A stretch of DNA of 46,681 nucleotides. Origin: an uncultured Erysipelotrichaceae bacterium. GTDB taxonomy: Bacteria > Bacillota_I > Bacilli_A > Erysipelotrichales > Erysipelotrichaceae. Under the pieces are notes generated by a model. It saw nothing but the letters and a program-made list of their open reading frames with translations, had not been told where the DNA came from and searched no databases. The DNA lies in assembly GCA_944326795.1 (NCBI GenBank), contig CALVFJ010000011.1, positions 1 to 46,681 of the forward strand. Direction: 5' to 3'. The position numbers and the translations under genes are program-made. This document shows, one piece after another, positions 16,580-25,312 of this stretch (position 1 is the stretch's first letter; each line of letters starts with the position of its first letter).

Positions 16580-17554
16580 TTAGTTATCCCCCTCTTCTAA
16601 CAGCATATATTCACGAAGCTGAGTTTTTAATTCATCATTGCCATTAAAATCAATGCCTAATTCTTCAGCTTTGTCCCAAATAGCCTTGGTCTTGATCGTA
16701 ATATCTGAAGACAAGACATTTGAAACAAATTCACTATCTTGTGATAAAGTATCAAAAGTACTTTCATCACACTTGATCAAGTGATAACCATATTCTGATA
16801 CGACCCAATCGCTGACTTCACCTTCATTTAATGCCAATGCCGCTTCTTTGAATGATTCTACAAAACTAGTATTTACATCCATCCAACCTAAACTGCCGGC
16901 ACTTGAAGCACTGCTATCATCAGAATATTCTGTTGCTACAGTTCCAAAATCTTCACCAGCTGCTAAAGCATCTTCAATTTCTTTAACTTTAGCTAACTCT
17001 TCTTCTGTTGGATTTTCGCTGTCTGCCATCTGTACTAAGATATGGCTAACCTTACGTGGCTGATATTCTTCTTCAAAAGCAGCATAAACATCAGGGTTAT
17101 CTGTTAGATATTGCTTAACTAGTTCTTCAGCCTTTAATTGAGTGATCAAATATGGCTCTAGATCATCGATAGATTCATAGCCAGATGATTTTAAGGCACT
17201 AACGATATATTGTTCATAATCGCTGCCATATGAACTTTGGTAATTGGAAATGATCTGTTGAGCATTATATGCCGCAATATCTTCCATATCTTCCGTTGTT
17301 TCTACAGCTTGATCAAGCACAGCTTTTTCAAATGCTAAATAGATGCTGCCAATGCCATTGGTTTCATACATCTCATCATATAAGACATTAGCGCTAACAT
17401 CTTCATTGTTGATACTATAAACGATATCCTCACCATTTACGCTCTTTCCAGGAATAACTTTCTGTGCTTCGCTATAAGCATAAACACCGATAGCTCCTAC
17501 TAAAAAACAAATGATCAAAGTAAGAACACCATATTTTTTGATAAATTCTTTCAT
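16580..17554 (-). CDS. Peptidyl-prolyl isomerase, PrsA-like parvulin foldase
   Basis: Extracytoplasmic folding catalyst. Numbered from ATG 17554 (preceded by AAGGAGGAAATC), the 324 residues comprise a signal anchor (about 8-25), a SurA-N-like helical region, and a parvulin domain from RKVSHILVQMAD through LAAGEDFGTVATEYSDDSSASSAGSLGWMD to GYHLIKCDE. This carries the conserved HILV, GxLGW and GYH(L/I)I motifs, so isomerase activity is likely. There is no lipobox, unlike its partner and classical PrsA. An in-frame upstream codon would add 18 residues but lacks a ribosome site. Confidence 0.87.
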   Translation of the reverse strand: MKEFIKKYGVLTLIICFLVGAIGVYAYSEAQKVIPGKSVNGEDIVYSINNEDVSANVLYDEMYETNGIGSIYLAFEKAVLDQAVETTEDMEDIAAYNAQQIISNYQSSYGSDYEQYIVSALKSSGYESIDDLEPYLITQLKAEELVKQYLTDNPDVYAAFEEEYQPRKVSHILVQMADSENPTEEELAKVKEIEDALAAGEDFGTVATEYSDDSSASSAGSLGWMDVNTSFVESFKEAALALNEGEVSDWVVSEYGYHLIKCDESTFDTLSQDSEFVSNVLSSDITIKTKAIWDKAEELGIDFNGNDELKTQLREYMLLEEGDN

Positions 17555-17689
17555 GATTTCCTCCTTGAAACTCCATATTATTTTATAATATTTTTTTTCT
17601 TTAAGCAAACTTATCCCCCATAAATATGCTGAATTTTATGTGAACTTTAGGAAAAAATAGCATATAATATTTAAAAAGGAGATAATTTT

Positions 17690-18082
17690 ATGTGTATTTT
17701 TTGTTCGATCGTAAATAATGAGATTCCCAGCTATAAGCTTTATGAAGATGATGATGTCCTTGCCTTTCTAGACATTTCTCAAACTACGTTTGGTCATACC
17801 GTCGTCATCCCTAAAAAGCATGTTGCCAATATCTTAGAATGTGATGATGAAACCTATGCCAAATTGATGAAGATCGTCAAAGAACTGTCTGGTAAGATCT
17901 ATCAAAAAACAAACGCCAAAGGCATCAATATCCTGCATAACGCTAATGAAGTAGCAGGACAAACCGTCATGCATATGCATTACCACATCATTCCTCGCTA
18001 TGATGAAACTGATAAATTAAATATTACTTTTGCTGAAAACCATGATAAAGATATCGAGAAAGCTTATGAACTACTAAAATAA
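17690..18082 (+). CDS. HIT-family nucleotide-binding protein
   Basis: A 130-residue histidine-triad protein, related to bacterial Hit/HinT proteins that hydrolyse nucleoside phosphoramidates or bind purine nucleotides. The triad is H95-M-H97-Y-H99 in QTVMHMHYHIIPRY; the N-terminal CIFC pair is the common structural zinc site, and GHTVVIPKKHV is also present. TATAAT is visible at 17663-17668 and AAAAAGGAG precedes the ATG. Single gene, convergent with smpB. Confidence 0.93.
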   Translation: MCIFCSIVNNEIPSYKLYEDDDVLAFLDISQTTFGHTVVIPKKHVANILECDDETYAKLMKIVKELSGKIYQKTNAKGINILHNANEVAGQTVMHMHYHIIPRYDETDKLNITFAENHDKDIEKAYELLK

Positions 18083-18109
18083 ATGGCATGTCACAATGAC
18101 ATGCCATTT
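18081..18109. terminator. 13-bp bidirectional terminator between hit and smpB
   Basis: Perfect arms AAATGGCATGTCA (18081-18093) and its complement (18097-18109), loop CAA. It starts in the hit stop codon. Confidence 0.88.
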
Positions 18110-18113
18110 ATCT

Positions 18114-18563
18114 TTATCGTAATTTTAAGGCCTTTTCCATTTCCCGTTTAGCATCTTTGATCTTGGCATCTTGCCGCTTATCATAAAGTTCTTTACCTTT
18201 AGCCAAAGCAATCTCCATTTTTGCTTTGCCATCTTTTAGATATAACTTGACTGGCACGATGGTAAAACCTTTCAATTTAACCTTTTGTTCAAGCTTTAAA
18301 ATTTCATTTTTATGCAATAAAAGCTTTCTTTCTCTTGTTTCATCATGATTAAAGATATTGCCATATTCATAAGCAGCAATATGCATTTCTTTGATATAAG
18401 CCTCATGCTTGATGATCGAAATATAAGCATCTTTAAATTGCACCTTGCCTAAACGAATAGATTTTATCTCTGTTCCCTTAAGGACCAGCCCTGCTTCAAA
18501 GCGTTCTACTAGATAATAATTGTAAGAAGCTTTGCGATTGATCGAAATTATTTTTTCACTCAT
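18114..18563 (-). CDS. smpB: SsrA-binding protein SmpB
   Basis: tmRNA-binding protein needed for trans-translation and ribosome rescue. The 149 residues show GLVLKGTEIKSIR, the OB-fold strands, LYDKRQDAK, and a basic C-terminal tail (REMEKALKLR) that enters the decoding centre. It starts four bases after the rnr stop, the classical secG-rnr-smpB order of Bacillota. No ssrA gene is present between its stop and the next terminator. Confidence 0.96.
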   Translation of the reverse strand: MSEKIISINRKASYNYYLVERFEAGLVLKGTEIKSIRLGKVQFKDAYISIIKHEAYIKEMHIAAYEYGNIFNHDETRERKLLLHKNEILKLEQKVKLKGFTIVPVKLYLKDGKAKMEIALAKGKELYDKRQDAKIKDAKREMEKALKLR

Positions 18564-18567
18564 ATTA

Positions 18568-20676
18568 TCACATCCAAACCTGTTTTCTTTTTTTACGTGG
18601 AACTACAATCTTAAAATCCACCGTTCCCTCTTCTTTATTGGCACCGATGACCTTTATCCTTACCTTATCGCCTAACGTATAACGTTTTTGTTTTTCTCGG
18701 CCTTGAAGGCACATCATCATTGGAACATAGGTATAATGATCATCACTAAGACTGGTAACATGCACCAAGCCTTCAACGGTGTTATCTAATTTAACAAAAA
18801 AGCCGAAATTTGTCACGCTAGAAATGATGCCATCAAAATATTGTCCTACAAAATTTTGCATATACTCCGCTTTTTTCATATCAAGGACATCACGCTGTGC
18901 ATAAGTTGCCTTATCTTCACATTCACTGGATTGTAAAGCCGCATCTACCACCATCTTTTCATCTTTATCCATATCTGCATAATTCTGTTCAAATAGGTAT
19001 TTACGAACCATCCGATGCACGATCAGATCAGGATAGCGACGGATCGGAGAAGTAAAATGTAGATACTCGCTGCTTGCTAGACCAAAATGCCCAACACAGC
19101 TAGCATCATAGCGAGCTTTTTGCATGCATCGTAGCATCATCGTCGATAATACGCTATGTTCCTGTTCATCCGTAAAGCTATCTAGACACTTTTGGATATC
19201 AAGCGGACGAATATTAGCCAGATCACCTTTAAATCTATGACCGCGAATCTTTGCAATCAAAGCAAACTCTTTAAGTTTTTCGATCTTAGGACTTTCATGG
19301 ATCCGATATATACAAGGCAAGCTTTGAAATTTCATGATCCGCGCTACGCATTCATTAGCACATATCATAAAATCTTCAATGATGGCTTGCGAAACCCCTC
19401 GTTCTCGAACCTTGATATCAATGGGTTTACCATTTTTATCAACGATCACATATGCTTCATCCGTATCAAATTCGATCGCTCCTTTATTATTACGGCGATT
19501 ACGGATCAGTTTAGCACATTCCGCCATATCAAAAAACATTGGTACCAATGCTTTATACTGTGCTTGCAAGCGCGGATCACCTGCTAAGATCTTATTTACA
19601 TTATTGTAGGTCATACGAGCACTAGAACGAATGACGGAAGGATAAAGATCATAATCAATCACTTCTCCTTGCTGATCGATCTTCATATCTACGCTTAAGC
19701 ATAACCTATCAACGCCGGGATTCAAGCTACAAATACCATTGCTTAAAACATGGGGCAGCATAGGAACTACCCGATCGCACACATAAACGCTTGTTCCCCG
19801 TTCATAAGCTTCCTTATCCAGCGGACTATTTTCCTTTACATAATGCGAAACATCCGCGATATGAACGCCAAGCATAAAACCTTCTGGTATCTTTTCGATG
19901 CTGATCGCATCGTCAAAATCTTTAGAATCATCGCCATCGATCGTAACGATCGTACGTTGAGATAGATCTTTGCGTTTTAATAGTTCTGGCAATTCTACTT
20001 GTTGTGGTATGCTGTTTGCTTCATCTAAAGTAGCTTCAGCAAATTCGAGCTTGATGCCATTTGCTAACAATACGCTGCTGATATCCACTCCTGGATCATC
20101 TTCATGACCGATGACCCTTACAATTTCTACTTTTAATGGCTGCTTGAATTCTAAGACCTTTATCTGTAACTTTAAGCCTTTTACCAATTTAAAATCTTTA
20201 CGATTAACGACGGATAAACGATAATCACGATATCGCGGATCATCTAAGCGGATGATCAAATTTTTTCCTACGACCGTGGCAATCAAGTTATCATTATCTC
20301 GCTCAATTACTTTTAAGACCTTAGCTTCATCACCTTCCACAACTTGTAAAAGCACTAGATCATTATCCATCGCTCCATTGACATTTTTAGCATTAATATA
20401 AAAGCTTTGTTGATCATCGATATCAACAAAACCAAAACCCTTTTTATTAAGTGAGATCCGTCCTTGGTACATACCGGCTTGATCCATGGTCAAAAAATGG
20501 TTTTGACTATTACGAACAATCAGCAAATCATCTTCCAATTGATTTAAGGCCTTATTAAGCATGACAAAATCTGAAGTCTTGGTCATCCTTAAGATGCCCG
20601 CTAGCTTCTTAAGGTCAAAATAACCTTTTTTATTTTCTTTAATCAGTTTTAAGATCTTTGCTTTCAATTGTTCCAT
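18568..20676 (-). CDS. rnr: Ribonuclease R
   Basis: 3'-5' exoribonuclease that degrades structured RNA and defective mRNA in the SmpB-tmRNA pathway. The 702 residues have a winged-helix N-terminus (about 1-60), cold-shock domains (about 65-215), the RNB catalytic domain with TIDGDDSKDFDDA (245-257) holding the metal-binding Asp cluster, and an S1 domain near the C-terminus (about 613-690). The Lys-rich C-terminal tail is short. In the secG-rnr-smpB operon. Confidence 0.96.
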   Translation of the reverse strand: MEQLKAKILKLIKENKKGYFDLKKLAGILRMTKTSDFVMLNKALNQLEDDLLIVRNSQNHFLTMDQAGMYQGRISLNKKGFGFVDIDDQQSFYINAKNVNGAMDNDLVLLQVVEGDEAKVLKVIERDNDNLIATVVGKNLIIRLDDPRYRDYRLSVVNRKDFKLVKGLKLQIKVLEFKQPLKVEIVRVIGHEDDPGVDISSVLLANGIKLEFAEATLDEANSIPQQVELPELLKRKDLSQRTIVTIDGDDSKDFDDAISIEKIPEGFMLGVHIADVSHYVKENSPLDKEAYERGTSVYVCDRVVPMLPHVLSNGICSLNPGVDRLCLSVDMKIDQQGEVIDYDLYPSVIRSSARMTYNNVNKILAGDPRLQAQYKALVPMFFDMAECAKLIRNRRNNKGAIEFDTDEAYVIVDKNGKPIDIKVRERGVSQAIIEDFMICANECVARIMKFQSLPCIYRIHESPKIEKLKEFALIAKIRGHRFKGDLANIRPLDIQKCLDSFTDEQEHSVLSTMMLRCMQKARYDASCVGHFGLASSEYLHFTSPIRRYPDLIVHRMVRKYLFEQNYADMDKDEKMVVDAALQSSECEDKATYAQRDVLDMKKAEYMQNFVGQYFDGIISSVTNFGFFVKLDNTVEGLVHVTSLSDDHYTYVPMMMCLQGREKQKRYTLGDKVRIKVIGANKEEGTVDFKIVVPRKKRKQVWM

Positions 20677-20699
20677 ATAAAATGCCTCCTAAAATTAAA

Positions 20700-20718
20700 A
20701 GGTCCTATGCAAGGACCT
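20700..20718 (-). terminator. Hairpin between secG and rnr (weak terminator or attenuator)
   Basis: AGGTCCT (20700-20706) and AGGACCT (20712-20718) flank a five-base loop; on the minus strand the stem is followed by only four T residues before AATTTTAGG. It may attenuate rather than stop transcription into rnr. Confidence 0.6.
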
Positions 20719-20719
20719 A

Positions 20720-20941
20720 TTAAATAACTCTAATTACAATAACTAACACGAAAAATAATATACCTAATACCAAAGTCAAATTTGAGATAACTTTTTCTGA
20801 ACCTCTCTCCTTGACATTTGCAAATAAATTCAATCCACCATTTCCTGTGAATGCCCCTGATATACCATCTGATTTCCCGCTTTGTAATAATGTTAATACG
20901 ATCAATCCTGCAGATACTATCATTAATAAGATATCTAACAT
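20720..20941 (-). CDS. secG: Protein translocase subunit SecG
   Basis: Small subunit of the SecYEG translocon. The protein has two membrane helices separated by a polar loop (QSGKSDGISGAFTGNGG), the family hallmark. ATG 20941 has GGAAGG eight bases upstream; a GTG nine bases further would add MKI but overlaps the ribosome site. First gene of secG-rnr-smpB. Confidence 0.95.
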   Translation of the reverse strand: MLDILLMIVSAGLIVLTLLQSGKSDGISGAFTGNGGLNLFANVKERGSEKVISNLTLVLGILFFVLVIVIRVI

Positions 20942-20969
20942 AATTTTCACCTTCCAAATGTACTAGACA

Positions 20970-20998
20970 ATTATAGCAAACATCCTAAAAATACACAA
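20970..20998 (-). promoter_or_regulatory. Probable sigma-A promoter of secG
   Basis: TATAAT (20975-20970) with TTGTGT (20998-20993) 17 bp upstream on the minus strand, about 30 bp before the secG start. Confidence 0.65.
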
Positions 20999-21014
20999 TA
21001 ACTATTTATTCTAG

Positions 21015-21665
21015 CTACTTTATGATGCCATATTGGATCAAAAACAATAAGATGATGGTTATCAAGATAAAACCACCAAAGATCAAGATCGAAGAGCTAA
21101 TTTTTCCCTGCTCAGCACAATTTGCCAAATTATTGCGTCTTAACAAATTAACGATTGGTTTATATAAATAAATAACGATCATGATATTGATAGCATTTTT
21201 AATCAAATTAAAAGGCAATATTCCCGGAATGATCATTGCAGCAACAACATCACGCGGCATGCCATAATAAATTGGCGTAATGATATAATTCCATAAGCAC
21301 ATGGCAGCAACAGAAACGATTCCACCTATAACCAAGCCTTTGATTGCGCCTTTTTTGCTATGATCCTTCTTATAATAATAAGCCGCGATGCATGCTAAGC
21401 TGCAAGTTGATATTACATTCATCAGCACATCGATCAAGATATTGCCTCCAGCATTACGATACAATACTTCGATAATGCTAGTAAGCAAGCTCATCAACAT
21501 GGCACTCAGCGGTCCATAGATGAATCCTCCGATAATGATGATGATATCTTTTGGATCATATTTTAGAAATGCTACTGATGGGATGATCGGAAATGAGATC
21601 ACCAAATTAGCAACGATGGCTAATGCACATAAGATACCTAAGGTTGTTAATTTTTTAATGTTCAT
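21015..21665 (-). CDS. ECF transporter S component, RibU-like (second copy)
   Basis: Substrate-binding membrane subunit of an energy-coupling factor vitamin importer. The 216-residue, six-helix protein carries the RibU signature AFLKYDPKDIII and LWNYIITPIYYGMPRD, and closely resembles the first-copy gene at 22147. Energy-coupling EcfA/T subunits are not in the window and must be supplied from elsewhere, as in group II ECF systems. It follows the FMN riboswitch operon, so riboflavin or a related flavin is the likely substrate; the duplicate may have changed specificity. No strong terminator follows before secG. Confidence 0.88.
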   Translation of the reverse strand: MNIKKLTTLGILCALAIVANLVISFPIIPSVAFLKYDPKDIIIIIGGFIYGPLSAMLMSLLTSIIEVLYRNAGGNILIDVLMNVISTCSLACIAAYYYKKDHSKKGAIKGLVIGGIVSVAAMCLWNYIITPIYYGMPRDVVAAMIIPGILPFNLIKNAINIMIVIYLYKPIVNLLRRNNLANCAEQGKISSSILIFGGFILITIILLFLIQYGIIK

Positions 21666-21680
21666 CTTAAATCCTTTCTA

Positions 21681-22145
21681 TTAGTCATACGGTTTATATT
21701 CAACGCTTTGATCAACAAAATCGATAAATAATTGAAAAGCATTACGATCTTCATCTTCATCCCAAATTTCAACAAATTTAGGTTCAACCTCGATCAAGAT
21801 CTCGGTATCGACATGGCTGTAAGCATTATAGCTTTGCCATAAATATTCTTGATACTTCTTTTCAAATACCCTTCCTGGTTCATCAACGACCAAGCCTTTA
21901 TTGACAGCCTTGCCTTCGACCTGAACGCCATTGAAGCATAATGCAACCTGATCATTTTTAAATAATTGCTGGGTCTTACGAAAATTTTTATCGGTTTTAA
22001 AATAAATCTTTTCATTGTAAAAGATACAACTAACATTTCTAACCATGGGGTAATTATCCACACAGCTAGCCAAGGCCATGATCTTATAATCACCTAATTT
22101 ATCAAACATGATCTTTTTTGCTTGTTCAAACGTATAATCTTTCAT
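21681..22145 (-). CDS. Pyridoxamine 5'-phosphate oxidase-fold (FMN-binding) protein
   Basis: A 154-residue split-barrel protein: ALASCVDNYPMVRNVSCIFYNEKIYFKTDKN, TQQLFKNDQVALCFNGVQVEGKA and a C-terminal EIWDEDEDRNAF. This family binds FMN or F420 and often reduces small molecules; its precise reaction is not assignable. Its place between two riboflavin importers in one FMN-riboswitch transcript supports flavin binding. It begins one base after the first ribU stop. Confidence 0.82.
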   Translation of the reverse strand: MKDYTFEQAKKIMFDKLGDYKIMALASCVDNYPMVRNVSCIFYNEKIYFKTDKNFRKTQQLFKNDQVALCFNGVQVEGKAVNKGLVVDEPGRVFEKKYQEYLWQSYNAYSHVDTEILIEVEPKFVEIWDEDEDRNAFQLFIDFVDQSVEYKPYD

Positions 22146-22146
22146 T

Positions 22147-22782
22147 TTAAATTATTCCTCCTTTAGCTAAGACAAATAAGATTATTGAGATACAAATAAA
22201 GATAACGACCAATGCAAAACCATAGTTGGCTTTTTCTTCATTTTTATTTGCCAGATTATTATGCCGTAAAATATTAACAAATGGTTTATATAAAAACAAA
22301 GTAATAACTGCATTTAAGCCGCTCTTGATCAAATTGAATGGCAAGATGCCGGGAATCAAGATAGCAACGACTTCTTCGCGTGGCCAACCATAATAGATCG
22401 GGGTAATTACATAGTTCCATAGGCACATTACCAAAGCCGAGATAATCACCCCGCTTATCAAGCCAATAGCTGCACCTTTTTTCGTATGTTGCTTCTGATA
22501 AATAAAAGCTGCAACGCACGCAAATGAACAGGTCGACACCATATTCATCAAGATGTCTAAGGCGTTTCCGCCTTTGAACATGATCTCCAATACTGAGCAG
22601 ATAAAGCTCATCAACAAAGAAGTTAAAGGCCCATAAATAAATCCGCCCATCACGATGATGATATCCTTAGGATCATACTTCAAAAAAGAAGCTGCTGGCA
22701 CCAGCGGAAAGGAAATCAATAAATTGGCAACCATTGCCATCGCACATAGTACCCCTATGGTCGTAATTTTCTTCGTGCTCAT
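22147..22782 (-). CDS. ribU: Riboflavin ECF transporter S component RibU
   Basis: The 211-residue riboflavin-binding S component has six hydrophobic segments, with the RibU hallmark SFLKYDPKDIIIVMGGFIYGP and LWNYVITPIYYGWPRE. It directly follows an FMN riboswitch, which makes riboflavin the firm substrate assignment. ATG 22782 is chosen because GGAGGG lies upstream; a longer in-frame reading starts inside the riboswitch terminator. First gene of a three-gene operon. Confidence 0.93.
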   Translation of the reverse strand: MSTKKITTIGVLCAMAMVANLLISFPLVPAASFLKYDPKDIIIVMGGFIYGPLTSLLMSFICSVLEIMFKGGNALDILMNMVSTCSFACVAAFIYQKQHTKKGAAIGLISGVIISALVMCLWNYVITPIYYGWPREEVVAILIPGILPFNLIKSGLNAVITLFLYKPFVNILRHNNLANKNEEKANYGFALVVIFICISIILFVLAKGGII

Positions 22783-22800
22783 TATATCCCTCCTATCACA

Positions 22801-22840
22801 AAGAAAAAGCGTGCCCAAAAAACTTTTCAGGTACGCTTAT
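22801..22840 (-). terminator. Riboswitch expression-platform terminator
   Basis: On the minus strand AAGCGTACC (22838-22830) pairs with GGCACGCTT (22815-22807) with one mismatch, followed by TTTTC. An alternative pairing of GCTTAT (22857-22852) with ATAAGC (22840-22835) would block it, giving a plausible antiterminator. Confidence 0.75.
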
Positions 22841-22863
22841 TTGTTTATGATATAAGCAAATAA

Positions 22864-22976
22864 CCTTCTTCCATCCAGACTTTAACTGTTGCTATCGGAA
22901 TTGCACCGATTCGTGCCCAATATAGGCTCGCGGAGTATACCGCCAGTAGAGAATCACACTCAACCCTGAAGTTATT
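22864..22976 (-). ncRNA. FMN riboswitch (RFN element)
   Basis: Minus-strand RNA contains the conserved RFN blocks in order: CTTCAGGGTTGAGTG, CTACTGGCGGTA, CCGCGAGCC, TCGGTGCAATTCCGAT and CAGTTAAAGTCTGGATGG, ending in AGAAGG. It binds FMN; a terminator and competing hairpin follow, so high FMN should stop transcription of the ribU operon. Confidence 0.97.
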
Positions 22977-22988
22977 TTAAGCATTCTT

Positions 22989-23017
22989 ATCTTACAACAT
23001 TTTAATGCATTTGTAAA
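22989..23017 (-). promoter_or_regulatory. Probable promoter of the FMN-riboswitch operon
   Basis: TAAGAT (22994-22989) with TTTACA (23017-23012) exactly 17 bp upstream on the minus strand, just before the RFN element. Confidence 0.6.
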
Positions 23018-23130
23018 TTATTATATATCAATTTTATAATCATCATATAATAAAGCCTTTAGTGATCAAGGCCAGCATATTCGACGGACACGTATTAAAA
23101 GATCCACTATATTCTTTCTTATCATACCGT

Positions 23131-23937
23131 TTAAAATTTAAGATGTATCATCTTAACCATGCAGAAGCAATCAGAAACCGCCATGCTAATCATCGTAGAT
23201 AAATTCAAACCATTTCTAGGAATATGCCGATAATATGGTTCCTCACTAACTACATTCGCATTATTCCCGATCTTTTCTGCCAGTTCTTTTGCTGAATCCA
23301 CATAAAAGAACATCTGCGCATCGGCATGGCCTACCTGTTTCATATATTTTTTCTTCATCATGGTCATGCCACTTTTATTCACCGCATCAAAAACAACTTC
23401 CATATTTCCAGACTTTCCGATCATGCGCAGAAGGGAAATGACCTTATTTTCCTCAAAATAATGGAACAACCCACCTGCAGTAACGAGAATAGGAGCATCA
23501 AGCACATCGCTACGGACTTTTTTGATCCAGTCCTTCACAAAAGCATCCCCGGAAATATAAAATTCCCGCTCCGGTTCAGGAAGAAGTCCTCGCCGGTATT
23601 CGATCACATGAGGCAGGTCAACGGCATACCAGCGTGTCCTTCCGTTATTACAGCGATAATAGGTTGTCTCCAGGCCGCAGCCCAGCTGAACGATCACACC
23701 GTCCGGCCTGCGCTCCAGAAAAGACCGGATGAACCGATCCATATTGGCGGACCGGGAGGCAGAAGCCAAGAGGGTGTACTGGTTCTGCGTATCATGTTCT
23801 GTCAAGTCCGAAGGTAGCCTGGCTTTCAATTCCAGTGCTTTTTTATCATATAAAATCTGCGGGCAGCGCTCACTGGCATAGATTCTGCCTAGCATGGGAA
23901 CAAACAGGGTATCCTCTACAACGCCTAATTTCTGCAT
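23131..23937 (-). CDS. Class I SAM methyltransferase, LCM/TcmP-like (copy A)
   Basis: The 268-residue SAM-dependent methyltransferase has motif I QLGCGLETT (84-92), the D-L-P-H-V-I-x(3)-R-x-LLP block (107-120) and TAGGLFHYF. This is the pattern of the leucine-carboxyl/TcmP O-methyltransferase group, which methylates carboxylates or hydroxyls on small molecules or polyketides. It is a clear paralogue of copy C at 25309, with the same order of motifs. Last gene of the acquired cluster. AGGAGGAGG precedes the ATG. More G+C-rich than flanking chromosomal genes. Substrate unknown. Confidence 0.85.
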   Translation of the reverse strand: MQKLGVVEDTLFVPMLGRIYASERCPQILYDKKALELKARLPSDLTEHDTQNQYTLLASASRSANMDRFIRSFLERRPDGVIVQLGCGLETTYYRCNNGRTRWYAVDLPHVIEYRRGLLPEPEREFYISGDAFVKDWIKKVRSDVLDAPILVTAGGLFHYFEENKVISLLRMIGKSGNMEVVFDAVNKSGMTMMKKKYMKQVGHADAQMFFYVDSAKELAEKIGNNANVVSEEPYYRHIPRNGLNLSTMISMAVSDCFCMVKMIHLKF

Positions 23938-23964
23938 AACCAGTCCTCCTCCTTTATAGTGAGA

Positions 23965-24780
23965 TTATTTCCGACCAACCAGGAGTCTGGAAGATCCTAG
24001 CATCATCATAGCTGCTCGGTGATGGGAACCAAAAGCTTCCTGTGCAGTATCAATGAGACGAACATCCTGATACCCCATATCCCGCAGCTTCTGCGCGAAA
24101 TCTTCCATATCTCCATACAGCTTTGGCTTCATATCATCGTTGAGCGCAAAGACACCACCTTTTTTCAATACCCGCAGGCTTTCCAACAGCAGTTTATGCA
24201 TATCTTCCCCTATGATATTGTGATAAACATAGTTGCTGATGACTACATCAAAGCTCTCATCAGGAAAATCCAGCTGTTTCGCATCACCGTGCTGAAATAC
24301 ACAGCGGGAAGCCACGCCCTCACTTGCAGCATTTTTCTCACAGAGTGCTTTGCTGTAATTATATACAGCGCCCCAGTAATCAACACCGATCACTTGTGCT
24401 TTCGTCCATGTCAGAGCCGCACGGATTGTCAGTGCTCCGGAGCCGCAGCCTACTTCCAAAATCTTTCCCTGCCCATCATAGTCCAGATGGGAAAGAACAA
24501 CCATATGCACCTGTTCCATGATTCCGCCACCGCCAAAGGCATACTGCCATCTGATCCATGTGATCCAGACCAGCAAAACCACAAGTGCGATTGTGATCAC
24601 AGCAAACATAGCCCCAAGAACAGCGACATGAAATACATAAAAAGAGAGAAAAGCCAGCACAGCGACCAAAACTCCAATTCCGCCAATGATGTAAAAGAAA
24701 GGATTGGACATCCAGCTTCCATAATCTTCCCCATGAGTTCCAAGTCGAATATTCTCTTGTTTTGATTCTTTCTTATTCAT
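23965..24780 (-). CDS. Membrane-anchored class I SAM methyltransferase (copy B)
   Basis: The 271-residue protein has two N-terminal membrane helices (about 29-50 and 54-76) and a UbiE/Methyltransf_11-like domain: ILEVGCGSGALTIR (107-120), VIGVDYWG, GDAKQLDFPDESFDVVISN and LRVLKKGGVFALND. Distinct from the LCM-type copies on either side. The membrane anchor suggests a hydrophobic or exported substrate, in keeping with the neighbouring exporter pair (inference). AAAGGAG precedes the ATG. Confidence 0.85.
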   Translation of the reverse strand: MNKKESKQENIRLGTHGEDYGSWMSNPFFYIIGGIGVLVAVLAFLSFYVFHVAVLGAMFAVITIALVVLLVWITWIRWQYAFGGGGIMEQVHMVVLSHLDYDGQGKILEVGCGSGALTIRAALTWTKAQVIGVDYWGAVYNYSKALCEKNAASEGVASRCVFQHGDAKQLDFPDESFDVVISNYVYHNIIGEDMHKLLLESLRVLKKGGVFALNDDMKPKLYGDMEDFAQKLRDMGYQDVRLIDTAQEAFGSHHRAAMMMLGSSRLLVGRK

Positions 24781-24799
24781 TACATTATCTCCTTTACAT

Positions 24800-25312
24800 T
24801 TATAATCTCATCAACAATGCTCCTATTCCTGCCTGCACCGCCGCCATCAGGGGACAAAGGATCAATGGCCATTGCAACAGATGCTCTGGCAATGCGTAGC
24901 TTTTCATCCACGCTTTGAATCCATAGCTAGGGTGACCTTCTGTAACAGGAATCACTAAACGGTATTTTGCCTTTTTCTGCATCATAAAGATATCCAGAAA
25001 AAACAGGTCGCATAGGTTTATCATCATCCACTGGATATATCCTATCAGCACCATCTGCCAAAACCCATGGGTGCCGTCTTCCACCATGCTCACTGTCCCA
25101 TAGAGCAAAAGAGGCAGAAGCTCTCCTAAAATGATCCATAGCTAGTAAAAGCGATTCTCCGCTTTTGAGGGCGGGTCCGGCGCATTATTGATAATAGCTG
25201 GCGGGTAGCTTGGAAACATTAGTCGAGGATTGTACAGTGCCACGGCAGCAGCAAATAAATTAAAATAGGCTGCCATAGCAAATCCGTCTAATATCGTTCG
25301 CATCCAGTTCAT
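24800..25312 (-). pseudogene. Small polytopic membrane protein with an internal amber codon
   Basis: ATG 25312 overlaps the stop of methyltransferase C (ATGA). The frame encodes MNWMRTILDGFAMAAYFNLF... to ENRFY, then TAG at 25144-25142 (codon 57). It continues open as LWIILGELLPLLLY through two further hydrophobic segments to a stop at 24800. Read through, it is a 170-residue protein of about four membrane helices. The second part lacks a good start, so the gene is probably broken; the family is not recognised. Its conserved position within the methyltransferase block suggests it once worked with the cluster. Confidence 0.7.

Noticed and set aside
18083..18113. ssrA (tmRNA) expected next to smpB
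   Set aside because: Only the bidirectional terminator fits in this gap; there is no room for a 350-nt RNA or its tag sequence.
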